Shown here in pieces: positions 1 to 7,401 of a stretch of 17,604 nt of DNA. Made by a program: the position numbers and the translations under genes. The stretch spans positions 1 to 17,604 of the forward strand of contig DDTL01000026.1 in NCBI GenBank assembly GCA_002344345.1, given 5' to 3'. Source of the stretch: Saprospiraceae bacterium UBA2365. Its GTDB lineage: Bacteria; Bacteroidota; Bacteroidia; Chitinophagales; Saprospiraceae. The first letter of the stretch is position 1, and each line of letters opens with the position of its first letter. The notes beneath the pieces were generated by a model. That model saw only the letters and a program-made list of their open reading frames with translations. It was not told where the DNA came from and made no database searches.

Positions 1-111
1 TACTACTTGTTGCTCCAGCTTGTTGCCATATTTTTAAATGCTGAAACTTCGCTCATTAGCCTGATCTACAACAGAAAAGCCAAATATTTTACTATTAAAC
101 GAAAAAATTAA
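1..111 (+). CDS. 3' end of an upstream gene, probable membrane protein (partial)
   Basis: Frame 1 is open from the first base to a TAA at 109-111, giving 36 residues with no start in view. The fragment opens with a hydrophobic run (YYLLLQLVAIFL), has a second semi-hydrophobic stretch, and ends in a basic tail (KYFTIKRKN), as expected for a last membrane helix followed by a short cytoplasmic tail. No family can be recognised from so little sequence. An open frame of this length could arise by chance, so the call rests on the hydrophobic/basic pattern and on the lack of any other use for the DNA. The stop lies inside a perfect inverted repeat (91-98 with 108-115). Confidence 0.45.
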   Translation, partial: YYLLLQLVAIFLNAETSLISLIYNRKAKYFTIKRKN

Positions 112-115
112 TAGT
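91..115. repeat. Perfect 8-bp inverted repeat over the upstream stop codon
   Basis: ACTATTAA at 91-98 is perfectly complementary to TTAATAGT at 108-115, with a 9-base loop. All but one pair are A-T and no U-tract follows, so it is a poor intrinsic terminator. It sits about 30 bases upstream of the candidate -7 box at 145 and could be an operator or chance in AT-rich DNA. Confidence 0.35.
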
Positions 116-120
116 GAAAA

Positions 121-187
121 ATCTCAAATATGGAAAGAAACAGGTATTTTTGAAAGCGTATCACGATGTAGCAGAATTTGGTTCAAC
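121..187 (+). repeat. Promoter-leader element, copy 1 (upstream of the signalling block)
   Basis: This 67-base stretch aligns without gaps to 10863-10929, with 51 of 67 bases identical by hand count. Its first 37 bases (121-157) match at 34. A second conserved block, GCAGAATTT at 171-179, matches at 9 of 9 and lies 18 bases after the TATTTTTG box in both copies. Both copies lie in non-coding DNA upstream of a multi-gene run on the plus strand. The identity extends well beyond a minimal promoter, so this is either a shared regulatory leader or a small dispersed repeat. Confidence 0.7.
145..152 (+). promoter_or_regulatory. Candidate Bacteroidota -7 box (TATTTTTG) for the signalling block
   Basis: TATTTTTG fits the Bacteroidota -7 consensus TAnnTTTG exactly. 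The usual -33 TTG is not at the expected distance. Instead ATCTCAA (121-127) is conserved at that distance in both copies of the element. Transcription would begin a few bases after 152, leaving a leader of roughly 270 bases before the ATG at 431. Confidence 0.5.
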
Positions 188-280
188 TAAGGATTGCTGC
201 AAGTCTGATTTGAATGGATTATTGTGCAAACAGTAGACACCAAAATCATTGATCACATATATTGCTGAAGGCAGCATAAG

Positions 281-343
281 ATGTATCAGAGCAAAACCCC
301 AATAATTGAACTGAAATCTATGATGAACGAAATGAACGGCTGA
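281..343 (+). other. Small upstream ORF in the leader (20 codons)
   Basis: ATG at 281 opens a 20-residue frame, MYQSKTPIIELKSMMNEMNG, ending at TGA 341-343. It is in the same frame as the downstream sensor gene and separated from it only by that stop and untranslated codons. It could be a leader peptide or simply chance. The rest of 188-430 shows no other gene, no RNA gene and no strong hairpin that I can see. Confidence 0.2.
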
Positions 344-430
344 ATCACACTGACCGCACTAACCAATCCAATAATTGTGTTTGGCAATGTGCATGAGCAC
401 GTATATCTGTCAACCAAAAAACTATCAGCT

Positions 431-1612
431 ATGAATTATAACAGCAAATCGAACAAAACTTCAGGTTGGCTCTTGCTTTTCAAACCTGTGTTATTGATAG
501 CAATAGTCGTTTTAGCTGTTTTTTCGATTTGGCAGCTTTCTTCCGAGATCGAAAAAGATATGCGGAAAGATCTGTTAATTCAGGCTCAGTTGGTGGTCAG
601 TACGATCAATGTTGAACGCATCAGGACACTGACAGGTACCGAAGCCGATCTCAATACACCGGATTATCTGAGACGCAAGGAAATGCTTGCATCGGTCAAG
701 GTGGCCAATCCCAGGTGTCGGTTTGCATATCTGCTTGGCCAAAGGACTGACGGCCAGGTATTTTTTTTCGCTGACAGTGAACCAGCTGGAAGTGAGACAG
801 AATCACCTCCGGGACAGATTTATGAAGAAATTCCTGATGAATTTTTAAAGGTTTTTGAAACCAAGACAGGATACGTAGAAGGTCCTTCACCTGATCGGTG
901 GGGCACCTGGGTGACAACATTGGCTCCCCTGAAAGATCCAAAATCAGGAGAACTTATCGCCGTATTTTGCATGGATTTCAATGCGCGTTCCTGGCGTTGG
1001 GAAGTAGCCAAAAAAACATCCCTTCCCGCCAGCTTGCTTCTTATGGTGTTGGCTTTGATCTATGTGATGATGTTGTTGCGGGAACGCACCCATATCATAA
1101 AGCAAAACGAACAGAAATATCAATACCTTTTCGAAGGTGCTGCCGGTGGCATTGCGATTCTCCGCGGAGATAAAATAGAATTTGCCAATCCGGCGCTGGC
1201 CCGAATTGTCGGGCATCCGGCCAATACACTTTTCACTGAACCATTTATCACGCTCGTTCATCCCGATGACAAGAAAATGGTGGATGATCGTTACAATTTA
1301 CGTTTGAAGGGACATGATGTTGAAACCGGTTATGATTTCAGGGTCATTGCCTTCGATGGTACAGTTAAATGGGTTAACATACATTCACAACTGATCCAAT
1401 GGGAAGGAGAACCTGCCATACTTTCTTTCATCACGGACATTACCGATAGAAAACGAACCGAAGAAAAACTCGCAGTATTGTATGAAGAAACCAACCTGGT
1501 CAACAGGCTGATGCGTGACCGTGAAAATCGGATGTTGGAATTGAAAAAAGAGGTCAATAACCTGTCACAACAATTGAATAAAGGTATTATTTACAAAAGT
1601 GTGGAAGACTAA
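431..1612 (+). CDS. Membrane-anchored sensor protein: periplasmic Cache-like domain plus PAS, no kinase
   Basis: The protein has 393 residues from ATG 431. A GTG at 377 would add 18 residues that look unlike a gene start, so ATG 431, shortly before the first membrane helix, is preferred. Order: TM helix 14-35; extracytoplasmic domain 36-197 of the type often found in sensor kinases (LTGT at 67-70, FFFADSEP at 111-118, WGTW at 157-160, MDFNA at 181-185); TM helix 198-216; PAS domain 228-342 of the PAS_3 type ending DITDRKR; coiled coil 343-384. The coiled coil carries the NRLMRDRENRMLELKKEVN pattern, which in relatives links a PAS domain to an output domain. Here the protein simply ends, with no HisKA, ATPase, GGDEF or receiver domain. 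The next gene starts 3 bases after the stop, so the sensor probably signals to that kinase by protein contact. The ligand is unknown. Confidence 0.85.
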   Translation: MNYNSKSNKTSGWLLLFKPVLLIAIVVLAVFSIWQLSSEIEKDMRKDLLIQAQLVVSTINVERIRTLTGTEADLNTPDYLRRKEMLASVKVANPRCRFAYLLGQRTDGQVFFFADSEPAGSETESPPGQIYEEIPDEFLKVFETKTGYVEGPSPDRWGTWVTTLAPLKDPKSGELIAVFCMDFNARSWRWEVAKKTSLPASLLLMVLALIYVMMLLRERTHIIKQNEQKYQYLFEGAAGGIAILRGDKIEFANPALARIVGHPANTLFTEPFITLVHPDDKKMVDDRYNLRLKGHDVETGYDFRVIAFDGTVKWVNIHSQLIQWEGEPAILSFITDITDRKRTEEKLAVLYEETNLVNRLMRDRENRMLELKKEVNNLSQQLNKGIIYKSVED

Positions 1613-1615
1613 TCA

Positions 1616-4600
1616 ATGGATAATCAGCAAAATACGCATAACTTACAGGAAAGTATCCTGAGCTCTTGTCCGGTCACCGGATTACCCACGATTTCTTTAA
1701 GAAAATTTACTGATGTTCAAATTAAAGATGATTACTTTATCTCCCTTCAAAAAATCGGAGATTCAGTGGTATATATCGATGGACATGGAAATTTGAAAAA
1801 TCACGATCTGGACAGGTTTAATGAAGTAATTGAAGGTTTTTGTAAAGAAGCTGGCGTAAAGTCGCCCTATGTCCAGATCAGGAATCTTGCTGCCATTTCA
1901 GGCCGGCTGACTTTCAGTGTAACCAAAAAGCAGATCAGTTATTTGTATGAAAATCAACATACCATGATAGGTTTGGTGATCATACAAGGTCCAGCATGGT
2001 TCAAACCTTTTATCAGCCAGGGAATGCGGTATTTCAAACCTGATTTCAGGGTAGCCACTGTGGACAACTATACTGATTCTATGGAAGCAGCACAGAAAAT
2101 TCTGGCAGGGCAAATGGAAAATCCTTACGACACATCTGCAAAGGAAACTTCGAGATCCTGGCACCCGGACGAATTGATATTCAAACCTGAATGGGATTAT
2201 CAAAGTTCAGATAATCCTTTTAAATTCAGGGTGGGGTGCATTCCTGGCAACATTCTTTTTACGTCCATTCACGGCACTACCCGCAATCCAGAGGACATTT
2301 TACTTGCCAGCGCTTTACTGGAAAAAGTTATGGACGAGAACCGGTTAACCAGTATTCCTTTCATGATCGCGGATTACTCTGAAACAGATAAAACATCCAT
2401 TCAAATAAGACAATTATACGCCAAAGAAATCAAGCGGATCACAAGCAAAACTCAAAATGAAGATGTAACGCAGTTTATTATCAATGCAAGTATGGCAAAC
2501 AAAGTCTCCATCAGACTTTTTTCCGCATTCGTGAGACGGAGTTTTATATTTGTAAAATCTGTGGCAGAAGCTTTTGAGAAAATCGACAGGATCACCGGTG
2601 GTGTCGGTTCGGCGGAAAGTGAAAAAGGTTTCTATGTTTCGGTCAAAGATCTTGAGGAATTAAGCAACGCTTTTTCAGTGTTGCAAATGGATGATACCGG
2701 AAATATTCCTGCAGTTGATGTATCAGCGGAAAACCCACTGGCTTACCTCGCAGAATCGCTTGAACTTATCAAAAGCGATTTGAACGAGCTTAGAGAGAAC
2801 GAAAGACAAATGCAAAATGACAGGCTTCAGGATGCTGAAACTACCAGGAGACAAATGCTGAGCATGCTGGAAGATGCTGAAGCATCCAGAAGGGCGCTGG
2901 AAAAGGAAGAAGAATCAAAAAGAATTTTACTAGATAATATTCCGATCCAGATATGGTATCTGACAGATGAAAGTACTTACGGTGCAGTAAATAAAGCGCA
3001 CGCCGATTTTCATGGGCTTACCACCGAAGACCTGGCATTTAAAAATCAGTTCAGTATTTTTTCAAAGGAATTGGCGGAATCTTACCATGAGGCAAATCGG
3101 GAAGTTTTCACTACCAAAACACCTGTTGTCGCTGAAGAATGGATGACACATGTGTCAGGGGAAAAACGGTTGTTTTCTGTGACGAAAACTCCAAGGTTGA
3201 AAAGGAATGGAACAGTTGAATATGTCGTTTGTTCGGCTACTGACATCACTGCCCAAAGGCAGGCAGAAGATGAGATCAGGGAAAGCGAAGTCATTCAGCG
3301 GTCTTTACTCGAAAATATTTCAGTGGGCATTATGCTGATCAATCCCAAAACACGGATCATAGAAAATGTGAATTCCTTCGCTGCTGATATGATCGGAACG
3401 ATTCCGGAAAATATTATAGGCAAACGCTGTCATTCTTTTGTATGCGCGGCTATGGAAGATAATTGTCCCGTGTGCGATGAGCATCTTGAAGTAGATAACG
3501 CTGACCGGATTCTTTGTCGCTTTGATGGCACCAGACTTCCTGTACTGAAAACTGTAAAACTTATCAAGATCAAGGGACAGGATATTTTACTCGAAAGTTT
3601 TGTTGATATCTCTGAGCGGAAGTTTGCCGAAGAAGAATTGGCTAAACTTTCCAGTCTCCAGCAGATCATCATGAAAATGGCTTCAAAATTCATCAATCTC
3701 AAAATATCTGACATTGACGCAGGCATCAATTATTCGCTTACTGAATTGAGCCAATTTGTGAATGCTGACAGGGGTTATATTTTTCAATACGACTGGGGAA
3801 AAAATATTTGTATAAATACCTATGAATGGTGTAGAGAAGGTATTTCTCCTCAAATCGATCAGTTGCAGGAGGTTCCGCTTGAACAGATGCCCTGGTGGGT
3901 TGAAACACACAAGAAAGGTGAAGCTTTGTTCATACCCGATGTATTGGCCCTGGATGAAACAGATGGGGTAAGACAAATTCTGGAACCTCAGGATATTAAA
4001 AGCCTGATTACCGTACCAAAAATGGACGGTGACACCTGTTTAGGATTTATCGGTTTTGATTCCGTCCGGTCACACCATATTTATTCTGAAAAAGAAACCA
4101 ACCTGTTGCTAGTGTTTGCTCAGTTGATCGTTAATGTCGGGAACCGGAAAAAATCTCATGAACTGATTGCACATCAGGTGAATATTCAAAAACTGATCAC
4201 CTCCATTTCATCAGACTTTGTGAGTGCTGACATTGATAATATTGAAGACAAACTCGATCGGATGCTATGGCAGGCAGGGCAGTTTTTCGGTGTGGATCGC
4301 AGCTATATCCTGGTCATTTCCGAAGATAAACTGACTTTGACCAATGCTTATGAATGGTGTTCGCCGGACATCATTCCACAAAGGAACCGACTGAAAAGCA
4401 TGTTGCTGGATTCACTTCCCTGGTGGAAAAAACAAATAGATGCCAGAACAACCATCCATATTCCGGACGTGGAAGCATTGCCGGAGGAAGCGGCTGCCGA
4501 ACAAGACGAATTCCGGCAGCAAGGAATTAAATCTTTAGTGTGTGTACCCATTATCTCCAACAATCAGACAACGGGTTTTTTGGGCTTCAATGCAGTGAAA

Positions 4601-6172
4601 GAAAAAAAGTTATGGAACGATAACCAAATGGGTTTCCTCAAAGTTCTGGCCAATACCATCGCCGATGCATTTACCAAAATAACAACAGAAAAACAACTTA
4701 TCAAAGCCAAGGATCAGGCCGAAGCCGCCAATCGCGCAAAATCTGAGTTCCTGGCCAGCATGAGCCACGAAATCAGGACTCCTATGAACTCAATTCTGGG
4801 ATTCAGTGAGGTATTGCTTAACACAACTGACAATCCTAAACAAAAGAGTTTTCTCAAAACTATTCTGGATAGCGGAAAAACCTTGCTTTTACTGATCAAT
4901 GATATTCTCGACCTGTCCAAAATAGAGGCCGGACGAATGGAAATCTCTCCGGAACCTGCAGACCTGAGGGTGATCATCCACGAAATGAAACAAATTTTTG
5001 ATCAGAAAGCCAAAGAAAAAAACCTCGACTTCATCATTGAAATTGATGAGAGATTCCCGCAAACCGTACTGATCGATGAAATAAGGTTAAGACAAATTCT
5101 GCTGAATCTTACAGGAAATGCCATCAAATTCACGGATCAGGGTTTTGTTAAAATAAAGATTGAAGTGCTGAATGACAATAACGGACTAATAGATTTTGAA
5201 ATATCGGTCATCGATACAGGGATAGGGGTTCCCAGGAAAGACCAGAAGCGTATTTTTGAATCTTTTACCCAACAATCAGGGCAAGATACGCGGAAATATG
5301 CAGGTACAGGATTAGGCTTAACCATTACAAAGCGTCTTTGCGAATTGATGGGCGGGAAAATAAATCTCGAAAGCCAGCAAGATGCAGGAAGCCGTTTTTA
5401 TACAAGTTTTTATGATATAAAATACAGCGACAAGGTTATCGAGCAAAATGATATTTTCACCTGGGATGAAGATGAAATTGTTTTTAAAGGTTCTAAAATC
5501 CTGGTGGTGGACGACGTGCAGTTTAACCGCGGACTGGTAATGGCTTTCCTCGAGAATTATAATCTGAAGCTTTTTGAAGCAGAAAACGGCGAAATGGCAG
5601 TTGAGCTTTGCAGCGCTTATAAATTTGACCTGGTTTTGATGGATATCCGAATGCCCGGTATTAATGGATATGAAGCTACAGAACGTATTAAGAAGATTGA
5701 ATCTCTTAAAAAATTGCCTGTTATTGCTTTTACTGCCTCGACCATGCAAAATGATATCATAAAAATGGAAGCATTATTTGACGGTTATCTGAGAAAACCG
5801 GTTCAAAAAAAATACCTGCTTAATGAAATAATTAAATTTTTACCATTCGAACATAGATCAAAACTATCTGAAAATGATCCGGAAACCACAATAATCCGGA
5901 ATTCAGGCGATTCTTCTGACATTGGTGCAACCGTGAAACAATTGTTCAGAACCGAACTCTTTGATGAGATTGAAAAGCAATCCAAGTATATGATCATGGA
6001 TAAACTGGAAGCGCTGGCAGAAAAACTGAGAGCGTTTGCAAAAGAACATCACATCGATCTTTTGATGGATAAAGCCAATGAACTTTCTGATGGCGTGGAA
6101 TCCTTTGATTTCGATCGTATCCAATATTGTCTAAGTTCAGTATATGCCTTATTCGATGATGATACTGAATAA
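1616..6172 (+). CDS. Giant hybrid histidine kinase (tandem N-domain, 2 PAS, 2 GAF, HisKA, HATPase, REC)
   Basis: This is a 1518-residue protein with no membrane segment or signal peptide. Order: two related copies (about 39-163 and 202-324) of a domain I cannot name; coiled coil 378-438; PAS 439-550; PAS 563-670 with four cysteines (C605, C610, C617, C620); GAF 676-835 and GAF 861-1018, each with a YEWC motif (736-739, 912-915) and a later PWW; HisKA with phospho-acceptor H1051 in SHEIRTPM; HATPase_c with N1168, DTGIGV 1200-1205 and GTGLGL 1230-1235; receiver with D1299/D1300, phospho-acceptor D1343 and K1394; a C-terminal helical region about 1430-1518. The last region resembles an Hpt module in position but lacks the HxLKG motif; H1478 is shared with the paralogue. 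All catalytic residues are present, so kinase and receiver should be active. The translated 1032-1518 segment is paralogous to the kinase at 7402. It probably receives signal from the kinase-less sensor immediately upstream. Confidence 0.93.
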   Translation: MDNQQNTHNLQESILSSCPVTGLPTISLRKFTDVQIKDDYFISLQKIGDSVVYIDGHGNLKNHDLDRFNEVIEGFCKEAGVKSPYVQIRNLAAISGRLTFSVTKKQISYLYENQHTMIGLVIIQGPAWFKPFISQGMRYFKPDFRVATVDNYTDSMEAAQKILAGQMENPYDTSAKETSRSWHPDELIFKPEWDYQSSDNPFKFRVGCIPGNILFTSIHGTTRNPEDILLASALLEKVMDENRLTSIPFMIADYSETDKTSIQIRQLYAKEIKRITSKTQNEDVTQFIINASMANKVSIRLFSAFVRRSFIFVKSVAEAFEKIDRITGGVGSAESEKGFYVSVKDLEELSNAFSVLQMDDTGNIPAVDVSAENPLAYLAESLELIKSDLNELRENERQMQNDRLQDAETTRRQMLSMLEDAEASRRALEKEEESKRILLDNIPIQIWYLTDESTYGAVNKAHADFHGLTTEDLAFKNQFSIFSKELAESYHEANREVFTTKTPVVAEEWMTHVSGEKRLFSVTKTPRLKRNGTVEYVVCSATDITAQRQAEDEIRESEVIQRSLLENISVGIMLINPKTRIIENVNSFAADMIGTIPENIIGKRCHSFVCAAMEDNCPVCDEHLEVDNADRILCRFDGTRLPVLKTVKLIKIKGQDILLESFVDISERKFAEEELAKLSSLQQIIMKMASKFINLKISDIDAGINYSLTELSQFVNADRGYIFQYDWGKNICINTYEWCREGISPQIDQLQEVPLEQMPWWVETHKKGEALFIPDVLALDETDGVRQILEPQDIKSLITVPKMDGDTCLGFIGFDSVRSHHIYSEKETNLLLVFAQLIVNVGNRKKSHELIAHQVNIQKLITSISSDFVSADIDNIEDKLDRMLWQAGQFFGVDRSYILVISEDKLTLTNAYEWCSPDIIPQRNRLKSMLLDSLPWWKKQIDARTTIHIPDVEALPEEAAAEQDEFRQQGIKSLVCVPIISNNQTTGFLGFNAVKEKKLWNDNQMGFLKVLANTIADAFTKITTEKQLIKAKDQAEAANRAKSEFLASMSHEIRTPMNSILGFSEVLLNTTDNPKQKSFLKTILDSGKTLLLLINDILDLSKIEAGRMEISPEPADLRVIIHEMKQIFDQKAKEKNLDFIIEIDERFPQTVLIDEIRLRQILLNLTGNAIKFTDQGFVKIKIEVLNDNNGLIDFEISVIDTGIGVPRKDQKRIFESFTQQSGQDTRKYAGTGLGLTITKRLCELMGGKINLESQQDAGSRFYTSFYDIKYSDKVIEQNDIFTWDEDEIVFKGSKILVVDDVQFNRGLVMAFLENYNLKLFEAENGEMAVELCSAYKFDLVLMDIRMPGINGYEATERIKKIESLKKLPVIAFTASTMQNDIIKMEALFDGYLRKPVQKKYLLNEIIKFLPFEHRSKLSENDPETTIIRNSGDSSDIGATVKQLFRTELFDEIEKQSKYMIMDKLEALAEKLRAFAKEHHIDLLMDKANELSDGVESFDFDRIQYCLSSVYALFDDDTE
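4706..6169 (+). repeat. Paralogous transmitter-receiver segment, copy A
   Basis: This part of the large kinase gene (from codon AKDQAEAANRAKSEF onward) is homologous to 8152-9618. Protein similarity is very high through HisKA and HATPase, continues through the receiver, and weakens in the linker before the C-terminal helices. At 4838-4975 the 46 encoded residues are identical to those of copy B, while 24 codons differ silently. The segment arose by duplication within this locus or from a common source. Confidence 0.85.
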
Positions 6173-6184
6173 AAACAATTTAAA

Positions 6185-6192
6185 TACTTTTG
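6185..6192 (+). promoter_or_regulatory. Candidate internal -7 box (TACTTTTG) before the FIST gene
   Basis: TACTTTTG fits TAnnTTTG and lies in the 76-base gap before the FIST gene, the widest gap inside the signalling block. It is followed by GAAG, and at 6203-6217 by GCACATTGATTCAAC, which faintly resembles the downstream block of the 121-187 element. No -33 TTG is visible at the usual spacing. It could give the FIST-kinase half of the block separate expression. Confidence 0.3.
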
Positions 6193-6248
6193 AAGTTATA
6201 ATGCACATTGATTCAACTGACTGAATAAAACAAACAAAAAACACACAT

Positions 6249-7391
6249 ATGAAAACAGAACAATTACTTTATTCCACTATGAGTGGCTGGGAAATGATCA
6301 CGAACAACAATCTTTCAGAAAAAGCCAATCTGATTTTCATTTTTGGTGACAGGGAATTATTGAAGCAAGCGGAACACATTGATTACTTAAAGAAGCATTA
6401 TCCCAATGCTCAGATATTAGGATGTTCTACTTCAGGTGAGATCTGCCAGACAACACTTCACAATGAACACCTGGTTTGCACGGCTGTGTGGTTTGAAAAA
6501 TCTCAAATTAAAACTGCTACTGCGACCATTAAGTCAATGGAAGATAGCTTCTCGACAGGTGCCGAAATTGGCCAGAAACTCGATGCTGACGATCTGATCC
6601 ATGTCATGGTTTTTGCAGAAGGTTTAAATATCAATGGAAGTGAACTGGCCAAAGGTCTGAATAGTGTATTGAAGGACGAAATTCCTGTAACCGGCGGCCT
6701 CGCAGGAGATCAGGCAGATTTTAAAGAAACCGTAGTGGTGGGCAATCAGGTTGGCATCAAAAATTTTGTTTCAGCCATAGGATTTTATGGAAAGCATCTG
6801 AAGACAGGAAACGGAAGTATGGGAGGATGGAATTCTTTTGGCGCGGACAGATTGGTCACCAAATCAGATAAAAATGTATTGTATGAACTTGACGGTCAAC
6901 CAGCGCTCGAATTGTATAAAAAATACCTCGGTGATCACGTTGCCGGCTTACCTGCTTCTGCACTTTTATTCCCTTTGAGCCTCCAACTGAAAGACAGGGA
7001 TTCTTCTTTGATACGCACTGTTTTATCGATAGATGAAACAGATGGAAGTATGGTTTTTGCAGGAGATATTCCTCAGGGAGAATATGTTCGACTGATGACG
7101 GCCAACTCAGAAAAATTGATCGATGGTGCCAGTCTGGCAGCTGAAATGTCATTGACACAGCCCGGCCTTACTGAACCTGACCTGGCTGTATTGATCAGTT
7201 GTGTCGGCAGAAAACTTGTATTGAAACAAAGAGCAGAAGAAGAACTCGAAGCCGTCAAAGAAGTTCTGGGAGGAAAAACTACCATGACCGGATATTATTC
7301 ATACGGAGAATTATGCCCCATAAATCTAATAGAATCAAAATGTGAATTGCACAATCAAACAATGACAATTACTTTGTTTAAAGAAATTTAA
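6249..7391 (+). CDS. FIST-domain sensor protein (FIST_N plus FIST_C)
   Basis: The protein is a 380-residue soluble protein without signal peptide or membrane helix. The FIST_N half shows the family pattern GCSTSGEI at 58-65 and TGGLAGDQADF at about 148-158. The FIST_C half ends with GYYSYGELCP at about 348-357 followed by CELHNQTMTITLF, the family's usual C-terminal strand. FIST proteins are ligand-sensing modules of bacterial signal transduction, thought to bind small molecules such as amino acids; nothing here identifies the ligand. It has no effector domain of its own. The next gene starts 10 bases after its stop and encodes a kinase with the N-terminal region often seen next to FIST proteins, so the two are likely partners. 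Start ATG 6249 gives the full family N-terminus. Confidence 0.92.
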   Translation: MKTEQLLYSTMSGWEMITNNNLSEKANLIFIFGDRELLKQAEHIDYLKKHYPNAQILGCSTSGEICQTTLHNEHLVCTAVWFEKSQIKTATATIKSMEDSFSTGAEIGQKLDADDLIHVMVFAEGLNINGSELAKGLNSVLKDEIPVTGGLAGDQADFKETVVVGNQVGIKNFVSAIGFYGKHLKTGNGSMGGWNSFGADRLVTKSDKNVLYELDGQPALELYKKYLGDHVAGLPASALLFPLSLQLKDRDSSLIRTVLSIDETDGSMVFAGDIPQGEYVRLMTANSEKLIDGASLAAEMSLTQPGLTEPDLAVLISCVGRKLVLKQRAEEELEAVKEVLGGKTTMTGYYSYGELCPINLIESKCELHNQTMTITLFKEI

Positions 7392-7401
7392 GATTCAACT
7401 T

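Noticed and set aside
1610..1618. Possible frameshift or sequencing error splitting one kinase into sensor and kinase genes
   Set aside because: The second gene has its own ATG and a long distinct N-terminal region before its PAS and GAF domains, so it is not simply the missing transmitter of the first.
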